Assembly (NCBI RefSeq): GCF_002584985.1
Contig: NZ_NUPZ01000022.1
Coordinates: forward strand, 176,252-240,251
Length of the DNA: 64,000 nt
Direction of reading: 5' to 3'
DNA from: Bacillus sp. AFS029637
GTDB taxonomy: Bacteria; Bacillota; Bacilli; Bacillales; Bacillaceae_G
Below, one piece after another: positions 10,027 through 17,368 of the stretch (position 1 is its first letter; every line of letters starts with the position of its first letter). The translations under genes were made by a program, and so were the position numbers. Under the pieces are notes generated by a model. It saw only the letters and a list, made by a program, of their open reading frames with translations. It was not told where the DNA came from and did no database searches.

Positions 10027-11535
10027 ATGAGCAAAATCATAGAGTTACAAGAAGTAAAAGAGCTTCAAGATCGCTTTAATTCAAATGCTGAAGAGTTAAA
10101 TCAACATTTGGAAACATTGCAGCAAAAAATAGAGGACTTTACACAAATTAACTCTTTCCAAGGGAAAGCTGCTGCGGATATTAAGGAGTATTTATCGACA
10201 GTTCATGGAACTATTATCACTGGATTTACAGCTACAGCCGAAGTATTAAAAAGTCAATTTCAAAAAGCAGTAGAGGAGTTTAACAGTGAGGTTGACAGCG
10301 ATGCAGATGCAAAAATCCATGGAAGTTATTTGGATGGTGTAAAGAAAAAAGTTAATGGATATAGTGAGGGATTTAGCCACTCTAATGAAGCGGCGAAAAA
10401 AACAGTAGGTACGATTAGTGACATCGTCGCAATTCAATATCCATCATCATCAAGCATCACTGAAGGCGCTGTAAAAAGCCAAAAAGAAATCAGTGATACA
10501 TTAGAAAAATTAGAGACTTATAACAGTAAGCAAAGTGACCTGCAAGAGTTTGATGAATTAATGCGTAAAATAGATGAGGGAATGAAACAAATAAAAGTGA
10601 ATAATGGGAATTTGTCTATCGCTTCAATAGGGAAGCTATTAGCTGATACATCAATTGGAAATATCATTAAGGGATTGGCAGATGCCATGACTAAGTTTGA
10701 TATTGGGAATAAGGGAGCTAAGGCTACTTTAAATGCCTACATACGCATGCATTACGTTACAAAAAAATTGGGTTTTGAAGTCCTTTTTGATCCTAAAGGC
10801 CGAAAAGGTAAAGGGGCATTTACATTATCGACTTCTAAGAAAGAAGATATGGTTTTAGTAGAAAGAATACTTAAAATGGATAATAAAGATGACGTGTTAT
10901 TCAAATATTTACAGAATAAATTGGAATTTAAATTCGAGGGTTTGAAAACAACAAAGGAACAAATAAAAAAGGCAAAAAAAAATATTTATAAATTACCAGA
11001 GTTTCAAGCTTATCATGATTTCCACAATGATAGGACAAATAAAGGATTGCCTACCGCAATTGGGAAAAGAGGACTGAGTTCATTTAAAGCTGCTTGGGCA
11101 GACGGCTTAAAGGATATTAATCCTATGAAATGGAAAGAAGCGTTTAAAGGCCTGGGTAAAGCAGGCGGATTCTTGAAAGGAGCAGGTATTTTTGGAGCGG
11201 TTGTTACAGTTGGAGGTAATGTTGTTGATGCTAAAGAAGGTGGTTGGCAGTTAAAAGATGTAGTTGATGTAGCAACAGATTCAGCTGTAGATATTGGAGC
11301 AAATGCTGGAGCGATGGCAGCTGGTGCTGTAGCAGGATCGTTTTTCCTTCCGCCGCTTGGTACTGTGGTTGGAGCTGGTACTGCAGTATTTGCTACCTGG
11401 GCGATGAATTATAAATTTGAAAAGCTTGGGGGAGACAATCTAATTGATATTACTAAAAAAGGAGTTAAAAATGTAACTGAAAAGATAGATGGGAAATTTA
11501 AAATCGGGGAAAAAATAAAATCTATATTTTGGTGA
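10027..11535 (+). CDS. LXG-domain type VII effector with glycine-rich membrane-active C-terminus
   Basis: This 502-residue protein is a likely antibacterial toxin exported by the Ess system. Residues 1 to about 200 form the helical LXG export domain, including the FQGKAAADIKEYL segment typical of that domain. A middle region of unknown function follows (about 230-370, Lys-rich). The C-terminus carries two glycine- and alanine-rich hydrophobic segments, about residues 380-397 (GAGIFGAVVTVGG) and 424-463 (GAMAAGAVAGSFF, then PPLGTVVGAGTAVF). It ends in an amphipathic Lys-rich tail. No nuclease, NADase or deaminase motif is visible. Glycine-zipper-like ends of this kind occur in membrane-depolarising LXG toxins such as S. 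aureus TspA. The gene is followed 21 bases later by a six-helix membrane protein, a candidate immunity factor. Confidence 0.85.
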   Translation: MSKIIELQEVKELQDRFNSNAEELNQHLETLQQKIEDFTQINSFQGKAAADIKEYLSTVHGTIITGFTATAEVLKSQFQKAVEEFNSEVDSDADAKIHGSYLDGVKKKVNGYSEGFSHSNEAAKKTVGTISDIVAIQYPSSSSITEGAVKSQKEISDTLEKLETYNSKQSDLQEFDELMRKIDEGMKQIKVNNGNLSIASIGKLLADTSIGNIIKGLADAMTKFDIGNKGAKATLNAYIRMHYVTKKLGFEVLFDPKGRKGKGAFTLSTSKKEDMVLVERILKMDNKDDVLFKYLQNKLEFKFEGLKTTKEQIKKAKKNIYKLPEFQAYHDFHNDRTNKGLPTAIGKRGLSSFKAAWADGLKDINPMKWKEAFKGLGKAGGFLKGAGIFGAVVTVGGNVVDAKEGGWQLKDVVDVATDSAVDIGANAGAMAAGAVAGSFFLPPLGTVVGAGTAVFATWAMNYKFEKLGGDNLIDITKKGVKNVTEKIDGKFKIGEKIKSIFW

Positions 11536-11556
11536 TTAGAAAGGTGTATATAAGTA

Positions 11557-12330
11557 ATGTGGAATATAAAAGAAGAGGATTTAGAGAAATTTAGAATGAC
11601 ATGTAGAAGTCGTTTAAATCCTGAAGGTGTCACTGGATTTATGCTCGGAACAATATTTTATACTTCATTGTTCATGATTATTATTTTTTTGGGGGGAATA
11701 GATTATTATACCACTGTGTTTGATAAAGTAATTGTTAGGGTTGAATTAGTGTTATATGGTTTGCAAGTAATGTTTTTAATTCTATATTTATTCCCTAAAG
11801 CGCGTTTTAAATTTCAAAAATTACAAACGCTCGTTATATTATTATATGCATTTCAACTTGGAACTATCGGATGCACGTTATTTGTTCTTTCTGGAATGAT
11901 TGAGCATTCAATTGATCTCCATACACGTATTTATGTAGGTCTATTAGTATTAGGTGGAATAATTGTTCATATTGTGACAACAGTTGATACATTTAAACAA
12001 GCAAGCGAAGGTGCATTTAGTAGTGGGGACAAATCAGCTTCGTTCTTTAGTAAAACAAAGGGACATGTTATACGAGGTGCTGTAATTTATGTGTTAAGTC
12101 TTCTTGTTTTGATTTATATAAATAATAATTACTCATTAAACACAATGTTTGGTTATGTTATATGTAATGTTGTTATGTATGCAGTGGCCATTGGTGCAGC
12201 AGAATTTCAATTATTGGCTTATTGTAGATTTAAGTTTCCTTCATTTAACATATCATGGGAACAACATAAAAGAGAGACTCCAAGATATCAAAAGAAAAAT
12301 AAAAAAGGTAAATCAAAACGTAAGGCGTAA
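11557..12330 (+). CDS. Polytopic membrane protein, candidate immunity protein (paralogue A)
   Basis: This 257-residue integral membrane protein has about six predicted helices. Between them lies a conserved loop (VDTFKQASEGAFSS) and it ends in a very basic tail (KKNKKGKSKRKA). It is clearly paralogous to the products at 15616 and 16440: all three share an N-terminus of the type IKEEDLEAFRMTC, the PKARFKFQKLQTL loop and the AIGAAEFQLL helix. I do not recognise a named family with certainty. The position directly after a membrane-active LXG toxin, and the presence of several copies, resemble the multi-copy membrane immunity proteins of S. aureus TspA (TsaI), so immunity is the best inference. 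GAAAGGTG stands upstream of the ATG. Confidence 0.8.
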   Translation: MWNIKEEDLEKFRMTCRSRLNPEGVTGFMLGTIFYTSLFMIIIFLGGIDYYTTVFDKVIVRVELVLYGLQVMFLILYLFPKARFKFQKLQTLVILLYAFQLGTIGCTLFVLSGMIEHSIDLHTRIYVGLLVLGGIIVHIVTTVDTFKQASEGAFSSGDKSASFFSKTKGHVIRGAVIYVLSLLVLIYINNNYSLNTMFGYVICNVVMYAVAIGAAEFQLLAYCRFKFPSFNISWEQHKRETPRYQKKNKKGKSKRKA

Positions 12331-12465
12331 AGAAAATGAGTATAGTAGATTTAAATGTTCGTCATTTACTATAATGTGGAAGGAATATGAAGGAGAGCGT
12401 AAGTGACATTTGAAGAAACATAAAAAATATAGCCAAGAGAAAGTATAGTAAAAGGAGTAGGTATT

Positions 12466-12927
12466 ATGAAAATTCAATATAAAGCATTATCACTTTTAAA
12501 TTTAATTAGTATTACTCAAATTGTAAAAAAAGAAGATTGGTTATTACCTGCTATCGCACTGAGAAATCAAGTTGTTCATAGTGGAATATATGCTGTAGGT
12601 CCCGTTCTTTTTAAATATCAGCCATTGGAAAATGAACCAGAGTACGGCGAATATACATATTCTGTTCCAGTAAATGAACGTGTTAAATTAGGAGAGAATT
12701 CTGCATATGAGTATGTTGATGGATTAATTATTGAAGAGGCATTAAGTGTTCGATTTACTGATGAAGATGGTGATATTGAAGAGGCTTATAATTTAATACA
12801 TGAGTTTGCAGAACAGCATCATATTAAATTAGAAAACGGTTTTTATCACGTATGTTTAGATGTATACGGTGACATGTGGCTAGATATTTATGCTCCTATT
12901 ATAGAAGTAGGTGAAACAATAAAATGA
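12466..12927 (+). CDS. Small soluble protein with GyrI-like appearance (possibly DUF5085), copy 1
   Basis: This 153-residue soluble protein has no signal peptide or membrane helix. It has a repeating pattern of strands ending in Tyr-rich edges, and a helix followed by FYHVCLDVYGDMWLDIYAPI near the C-terminus. That ending resembles the small-molecule-binding GyrI-like / AraC effector-binding fold. I recall such proteins beside Bacillus LXG toxins as DUF5085, but this name is uncertain. It is paralogous to the next gene, whose ATG overlaps its stop in ATGA. It lies in the toxin operon before the terminator at 13454, so a role in toxin handling or immunity is possible but not shown. The start has AAAGGAG about 11 bases upstream. 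Confidence 0.72.
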   Translation: MKIQYKALSLLNLISITQIVKKEDWLLPAIALRNQVVHSGIYAVGPVLFKYQPLENEPEYGEYTYSVPVNERVKLGENSAYEYVDGLIIEEALSVRFTDEDGDIEEAYNLIHEFAEQHHIKLENGFYHVCLDVYGDMWLDIYAPIIEVGETIK

Positions 12928-13370
12928 TAATAGAAGGACAAAGTATTGCGTATACAAATGTTGTTTCGAAAGAATACTATTTTCATTACAAAGATATGGA
13001 AGAAGCAATTGAACATTTTATGTCAGAAATTGCAACAGCGAATTTAACAGTAAAAGGTCAGATGTTTTATGCTTTGAAAAATATACCATCTGATGAAAAT
13101 ATGTATGTTGAATTATTCATGCCAGTAAATGAAGATAAAATTCTAACATCAGAAACACTTCAATTTAGGAGCTATTATTATGTTGATGAGATGCTCATGA
13201 AACGATATACGGGAGATTATGAAAAATTAACAGAGCAGGTATATGGTGAAATGCTTCAGTATATGGAGGATAATAATCTGAATTTAGCCTCGCCAATTTA
13301 TCATGTGTTTAGCGGTGATGAGTCTTTACAGTATGTTGAAGTGAAGATTGCTGTATTTAATGAAGAATAA
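12924..13370 (+). CDS. Small soluble protein with GyrI-like appearance (possibly DUF5085), copy 2
   Basis: This 148-residue protein is a diverged paralogue of the preceding one. It has a similar length, the same order of strands and helix, and an equivalent ending (PIYHVFSGDESLQYVEVKIA). The ATG shares four bases with the stop of copy 1, a layout typical of translational coupling and of proteins made in equal amounts, so a heterodimer is conceivable. No catalytic motif is visible. It is the last gene before a good intrinsic terminator at 13454, which probably marks the 3' end of the operon running from the machinery genes through the toxin. Function is unknown. Confidence 0.72.
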   Translation: MIIEGQSIAYTNVVSKEYYFHYKDMEEAIEHFMSEIATANLTVKGQMFYALKNIPSDENMYVELFMPVNEDKILTSETLQFRSYYYVDEMLMKRYTGDYEKLTEQVYGEMLQYMEDNNLNLASPIYHVFSGDESLQYVEVKIAVFNEE

Positions 13371-13453
13371 TATTTTAAGCTTGTGATTTTTAAAATATGG
13401 AAATATCATAAAAGAAATAGTTTTGAATAGGATTTGGGGAAATAACATAAATA

Positions 13454-13488
13454 AAACCTTCTCTTCTCGTTAGAATGAGGAGGTTTTT
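13454..13488 (+). terminator. Intrinsic terminator after the LXG toxin operon
   Basis: A 10-base stem (AAACCTTCTC with GAGGAGGTTT, one G-U pair) with a 13-base loop is followed by a run of T. It lies 84 bases after the last gene of the toxin operon. Confidence 0.75.
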
Positions 13489-13649
13489 CGTTCTCAAATC
13501 TACATATAATTAACTTAATATTTCGACATGTGATTTTCAGTTGAATCATTCTGTATTGGTAGTAGTTACGTTCTATAGTTCACTTTGTTGCTATTTTGAA
13601 GGGGTAAATTTATTCAAAAGTTAATTTGTAAAAAGAGGAGGTTGTTAAT

Positions 13650-13895
13650 TTGAATAAGGATCGAAATGTTTTGGAAACAGAGAAAAGTTTTTTTGAAAGG
13701 ACAATAGTATCTATCTATAAAGCGTTAGAATTTATAATGAAATATACAATGATTCTAATAATAATAATGTCCATATTTGTAATAATCGCTGCTGTTTATT
13801 TTAAAATATATGAGGGGATAGGAGCGGGTATATTTCTCTTAATCTCGTCATTATTTGCATATGTGGTGTTTTTTAAGAAAAGTAAAAATGCCTAG
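13650..13895 (+). CDS. Small two-helix membrane protein of unknown function
   Basis: This 81-residue protein starts at a TTG preceded by AGAGGAGG at a good distance. A charged N-terminus (about 30 residues) is followed by two hydrophobic helices (about 33-50 and 55-72) and a short Lys-rich tail. I do not recognise a family. It is the first gene after the toxin-operon terminator and lies upstream of several other small membrane or lipoprotein genes, so it belongs to the accessory island. Small double-helix proteins are often found among bacteriocin or toxin immunity genes, but nothing in the sequence proves this here. Confidence 0.55.
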   Translation: MNKDRNVLETEKSFFERTIVSIYKALEFIMKYTMILIIIMSIFVIIAAVYFKIYEGIGAGIFLLISSLFAYVVFFKKSKNA

Positions 13896-13916
13896 AGGAA
13901 CCAACGAGGTATCAGT

Positions 13917-14136
13917 ATGAAGTTAAAGAAAAAAGCTAAGATGATGATAGTTCTGTCAATAGTATCAAGTTTATTAAGTGGATGTGGTTAAGTACGGATA
14001 CGGGACCAATATGAAAAATTGCCGCAGTCTTATAAATGAATATGATCCTTTGTATGGCGCCATTAAAGCCGCAGATTTTGTAATACCTGGACAGGTTTAT
14101 AAAATGGAAAATGGGGATATTTCGGTATTTTTATAG
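13917..14136 (+). pseudogene. Frameshifted mini-lipoprotein
   Basis: The first frame from ATG 13917 encodes 24 residues that form a complete lipoprotein signal ending in a lipobox (LLSGCG) and then stops at 13989. The continuation is found in another frame that is open from the lipobox region to a stop at 14134 and includes YGYGTNMKNCRSLINEYD. Together they look like one short secreted lipoprotein of about 70 residues split by a single-base frameshift near 13984-13992. An alternative is two separate mini-genes, the second starting at ATG 14011 (41 residues, no good ribosome site). I favour decay. Confidence 0.45.
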
Positions 14137-14170
14137 TTAGGAAAAAGTTATTCTAAAAGGAGTATGTTGG

Positions 14171-14431
14171 GTGAATCATAGACGTAAGAAAAAGAAACCG
14201 AAACAAATAAGAAAAGAATCTGTTAAGAAAAACCCGATAGTAGAAGAAAAACCACTAAAGAAGAGTAGCAACAAGTTAGTTGATATTCTCCTAGGTATTC
14301 TTCTTTTCCCAATTTTTATATGGGCTGTCTTGGAAGGTTCTACAACACAAGTAAGCAAAGGGAAGACTTTCCTTATTATCGTTTTCTTTATCTTAATTGC
14401 AATAGGGTTATCTATGATAGGAAACAAATAA
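14171..14431 (+). CDS. Small basic membrane protein of unknown function
   Basis: This 86-residue product starts at GTG 14171, with GGAG upstream (AAAGGAGTATGTTGG). The first 35 residues are extremely basic (RRKKKKPK and similar), then two membrane helices follow (about 37-55 and 64-82). The basic N-terminus suggests a cytoplasmic side that contacts membrane surface or nucleic acid; that is inference. The next gene begins 12 bases downstream, so the two are probably co-expressed. No family recognised. It belongs to the cluster of small membrane proteins behind the LXG toxin. Confidence 0.6.
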   Translation: MNHRRKKKKPKQIRKESVKKNPIVEEKPLKKSSNKLVDILLGILLFPIFIWAVLEGSTTQVSKGKTFLIIVFFILIAIGLSMIGNK

Positions 14432-14443
14432 GGGGGAGTTCAG

Positions 14444-15082
14444 ATGTTTAAGAAGAAGGAGAAAAAAAGCATTTACGTTAGACTGGTAAACACACAAGGG
14501 GAAATCATTCGAGAGTTTAATTGTACAGAAAAAGACTTGCAAAAAGTAAAAGGAAATGGTGCTGAAATTCGTGTGGTTGGAGATAACTCATATGAGATGG
14601 TAGCAACCGATGAACAACTAGAAAAACTAGCAAGAGTCGAAGCAGAAATCGAAGCAGAAATCAAGGAATGGGAAGACGCTTTAAATGAGAGTTTGGATGA
14701 ACGAGAGGAAAGAGAAGCAAGGCAGAAAGAATTGAAAGAAAAGAATAAATGGAGTACAAAGAAGAAAGTAATCGTATTTGGACTGATATTCTTTGTATTT
14801 ATTGGATTACCTATTATTGAGGGGTATCAGAATAGTAAACTAGTTGAAGAAGGAACATCATTAAATGCAGAAATTGTAGGTAGGCATGTAGAGAAGGAAT
14901 TCATGTTTACACACCCCACATTAGTAGTTGAGGTAGACGGTAAAAAGCATAATGTATGGGTAAGTGAAGAGACATATAACGGAGCAGAGTGGTTAGGTAG
15001 ACTAAAAGTCATCAAAACAAAAGATGGTAAAGTTGAGAAGGACCCTAGATATGAGGGTGAAGACTTAATCACGAGTTATTAA
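14444..15082 (+). CDS. Single-pass membrane protein with coiled coil, unknown function
   Basis: This 212-residue protein begins at an ATG preceded by AAGGGGGAG. A cytoplasmic N-terminal domain (about 1-60, with strand-rich YVRLVNTQGEIIREF) is followed by a Glu/Lys-rich coiled coil (about 62-103), one membrane helix (about 107-125, VIVFGLIFFVFIGLPII) and an extracytoplasmic domain of about 85 residues with beta character (ending PRYEGEDLITSY). The C-terminal domain resembles small secreted beta domains but I cannot name it. It lies 12 bases after the basic membrane protein gene. Function unknown; its place in the island is the only clue. Confidence 0.65.
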   Translation: MFKKKEKKSIYVRLVNTQGEIIREFNCTEKDLQKVKGNGAEIRVVGDNSYEMVATDEQLEKLARVEAEIEAEIKEWEDALNESLDEREEREARQKELKEKNKWSTKKKVIVFGLIFFVFIGLPIIEGYQNSKLVEEGTSLNAEIVGRHVEKEFMFTHPTLVVEVDGKKHNVWVSEETYNGAEWLGRLKVIKTKDGKVEKDPRYEGEDLITSY

Positions 15083-15179
15083 GCAGTATGTTTTTAATAT
15101 TCGCTTCTCGAATTAAACAACATTATTATTTGCAAAAATCGAATCCATTAAAATAAAAAACAAATTTCAAATAACTTTA

Positions 15180-15213
15180 ATAACCTCCTAACATATTATT
15201 GATGGGAGGTTAT
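15180..15213. repeat. Inverted repeat overlapping the start of a decayed lipoprotein gene
   Basis: The arms ATAACCTCC and GGAGGTTAT are separated by 16 bases. The right arm contains the GGAGG that could serve as a ribosome site, so the hairpin would hide it. It may be a terminator without a T-run or a chance feature of the decaying region. Confidence 0.35.
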
Positions 15214-15480
15214 CACCTTTCTGAAGATAAAATTAAAGAGCTTTATTATCTCGATACAATTGTGATGACAGTAACGTTTTTACTAAGTGAGTGCAGTTTC
15301 GGGGAAATGAAAATAGAGTATGAGGAATTAGAAAAGGTATTGTATGAAGGGGAGATGAATACGATTATGCCTGCAAGTGATGAGGGATATGCTTAAGTGA
15401 AAGAGAGAAGAATATTTAGAGCTTTTGAGGAGAAAGAAGGCTATTTGAACTATCAAAAGCATTCTGATTATGTACGGTAA
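15199..15480 (+). pseudogene. Decayed paralogue of the lipoprotein at 17369
   Basis: The translation from 15199 aligns with the N-terminal third of the intact lipoprotein downstream: ECSFGEMKIEYEELEKVLYE against ACSFFEEKVEYEPFIKALDE, then PASDEGYA against SSSDDGYA. Directly after GYA this copy has TAA where the intact gene has TTT (Phe). Reading through the stop gives VKERRIFRAFEEKEG, which still matches VEQRAIYSTFEQKED, until a second stop at 15478. The signal peptide is also damaged, since the hydrophobic stretch is interrupted and the lipobox Cys is preceded by SE. The remaining two thirds of the gene are missing. It is a clear remnant of a duplicated membrane-protein plus lipoprotein unit. 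Confidence 0.8.
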
Positions 15481-15615
15481 TTAATGTAGTGATGATATAC
15501 AGAAAAGATTATCTAAATTTAGTTACACAAAGATGAATGTATTTAAAAAGTTAGGAATGTAATGGGATTTTAGTGAATGAAAATTATTTAAACTGTATAG
15601 AAGGTGAAAAACTGA

Positions 15616-16377
15616 ATGTGGAACATAAAAGAAGAAGATTTAGAAGCATTTCGGATGACATGCAGAAGACGGTTAAGTCCTGAAGGTGCGACGGGATTTA
15701 TGCTAGGAACAATATTTTATATTTCGATATTTATGTTTATTATTTTTGTAGGGGATTTGAATTACTACAACAATTTTTTTGATAGAACTATTGTTAAAAC
15801 TGAAATTGTGTTATTTAGTATTCAAATTATATTTTTAATTATATATCTATTTCCGAAAGCATGTTTTAAATTTCAAAAGTTACAAACGCTAATCGTATTA
15901 CTATATGCGTTTCAACTTGGAACGATATTATTTGTAGTTTCGATTGTTTCTGAAATGGTTGATAATTCAACTGGTAGGATGTATACCGGGCTATTATTTG
16001 TAGGAGCAGTTATTATCCATATTGTAGCAACGCTAGATACATTTAAACAAGCAAGTGAAGGTGCGTTTAGTAGTGATGAAAGATCCACTTCGTTTTTTAA
16101 TAAAACAAAAAGAACTATGATAAAGGGTGCTTCAATATATACACTAATAATTCTTATATTAATGTATTTTCAAAATGATTATTCGATTGATTTTTTAGTT
16201 ATGTATGGAGTAGGAACTGTTTTAATGTATGCGGTTGCAATTGGAGCGGCAGAATTCCAACTCTTAGTGTACTGTAGATTCAAATTCAAGTCATTTAATA
16301 TGACGTGGGAAGAGAATGAGAGAAAGTGTGGAAGAATTCGAAAACAAAATAAGAAATTCAAAACGAAAAATAAATAA
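15616..16377 (+). CDS. Polytopic membrane protein, candidate immunity protein (paralogue B)
   Basis: This 253-residue protein is the second of three paralogues. It has the shared N-terminus (WNIKEEDLEAFRMTC), six hydrophobic helices, the conserved TFKQASEGAFSS loop and the AIGAAEFQLL helix. Its tail is basic but differs from copies A and C (KQNKKFKTKNK). AGAAGGTGA stands upstream of the ATG, and the leader around it (TATAGAAGGTGAA) is nearly the same as that of copy C, so leader and gene were duplicated together. A decayed lipoprotein lies just upstream. The best inference is immunity against a membrane-active LXG toxin, perhaps of non-self variants. Confidence 0.8.
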   Translation: MWNIKEEDLEAFRMTCRRRLSPEGATGFMLGTIFYISIFMFIIFVGDLNYYNNFFDRTIVKTEIVLFSIQIIFLIIYLFPKACFKFQKLQTLIVLLYAFQLGTILFVVSIVSEMVDNSTGRMYTGLLFVGAVIIHIVATLDTFKQASEGAFSSDERSTSFFNKTKRTMIKGASIYTLIILILMYFQNDYSIDFLVMYGVGTVLMYAVAIGAAEFQLLVYCRFKFKSFNMTWEENERKCGRIRKQNKKFKTKNK

Positions 16378-16439
16378 TATATTAATAGAATTTTAGTGTT
16401 CGAAAAATAATTGAAACGTATAGAAGGTGAAGAGCGAGG

Positions 16440-17216
16440 GTGTGGGATATAAAAGAAGAAGATTTAGAAGCATTTCGGATGACATGTAGAAATCGTTTAG
16501 ACCCTCAAGGTGCTACAGGGTTTATGTTTGGAGGAATACTATTTAGTTCAATAACAATATTTTCTATTGTTTTATCAGCTGGGTGGGATTACTGCTTGCT
16601 TCTCTTTAATATAGGAATTGTTAAGTTAGAAGTATTCTTATATATTATACAAATAATTCTTTTCGTTATTTATTCATTTCCGATAGCTCAATTTAAATTT
16701 CAAAAACTACAAACCCTTGTCGTATTATTATGTTCATTCCAATTGGCAACAATAGCTCCTATTGCTTTGACTGTTACTAAAATGGCTAATAATTCAATTG
16801 ATTGGATTACAATACTATATGCGGGTTTATTGCTTTTAGGAGCAGTAATTTTTCATGTTTTGACAACAATTGATACGTTTAAACAAGCGAGTGAAGGTGC
16901 GTTTAGTATGGATGAGAGGTCTGCTTCTTTCTTTAGTAAAACAAAAGGAAAGATGATGAAGTGGGCTACACTATACGCAGTAACTATTCTTATTTTAATA
17001 TATTTTCATAACGATTATGGGTTTGATGATTTATTTATGTATTTAGTAGGGACCTTTTTAATGTATACGATAGCAATCGGTGCAGCTGAATTTCAGCTAT
17101 TAGCATATTGCAGGTTTAAATTTCCGTCATTTAACATTTCGTGGGAGCAACATAAAATGGAGACTCCAAGATATCGAAAGAAAAATAAAAAAGGTAAATC
17201 GAAACGTAAGGCATAA
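16440..17216 (+). CDS. Polytopic membrane protein, candidate immunity protein (paralogue C)
   Basis: This 258-residue protein starts at GTG 16440 (MWDIKEEDLEAFRMTC), 9 bases after AAGGTGA. It has the same six-helix layout as copies A and B. Its last 40 residues are almost identical to copy A (FPSFNISWEQHK, then KKNKKGKSKRKA), whereas its N-terminal part is closer to copy B. That mosaic suggests recombination or gene conversion among the copies. The intact lipoprotein gene follows after 152 bases, so membrane protein and lipoprotein may form one functional pair. The function is inferred from position behind the LXG toxin. Confidence 0.8.
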   Translation: MWDIKEEDLEAFRMTCRNRLDPQGATGFMFGGILFSSITIFSIVLSAGWDYCLLLFNIGIVKLEVFLYIIQIILFVIYSFPIAQFKFQKLQTLVVLLCSFQLATIAPIALTVTKMANNSIDWITILYAGLLLLGAVIFHVLTTIDTFKQASEGAFSMDERSASFFSKTKGKMMKWATLYAVTILILIYFHNDYGFDDLFMYLVGTFLMYTIAIGAAEFQLLAYCRFKFPSFNISWEQHKMETPRYRKKNKKGKSKRKA

Positions 17217-17368
17217 AGAAAGTGCATATTGTAAGTTTTGGTGGTGAAAAAGTAATAATTTATAGGAAAGTATTTGAATTACTAAAAGAAAATTCACTTA
17301 TGTAAGGTGATTAAAGTGATTAGAAGATTATCTGATCGAAAATGTAGAGAGTGTAGTGTGATGATGAA

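Noticed and set aside
12149-12406. Plus-strand frame of 85 codons overlapping the end of membrane protein A
   Set aside because: It is the +2 frame of the paralogue A gene running a little beyond its end, with no ribosome site of its own.
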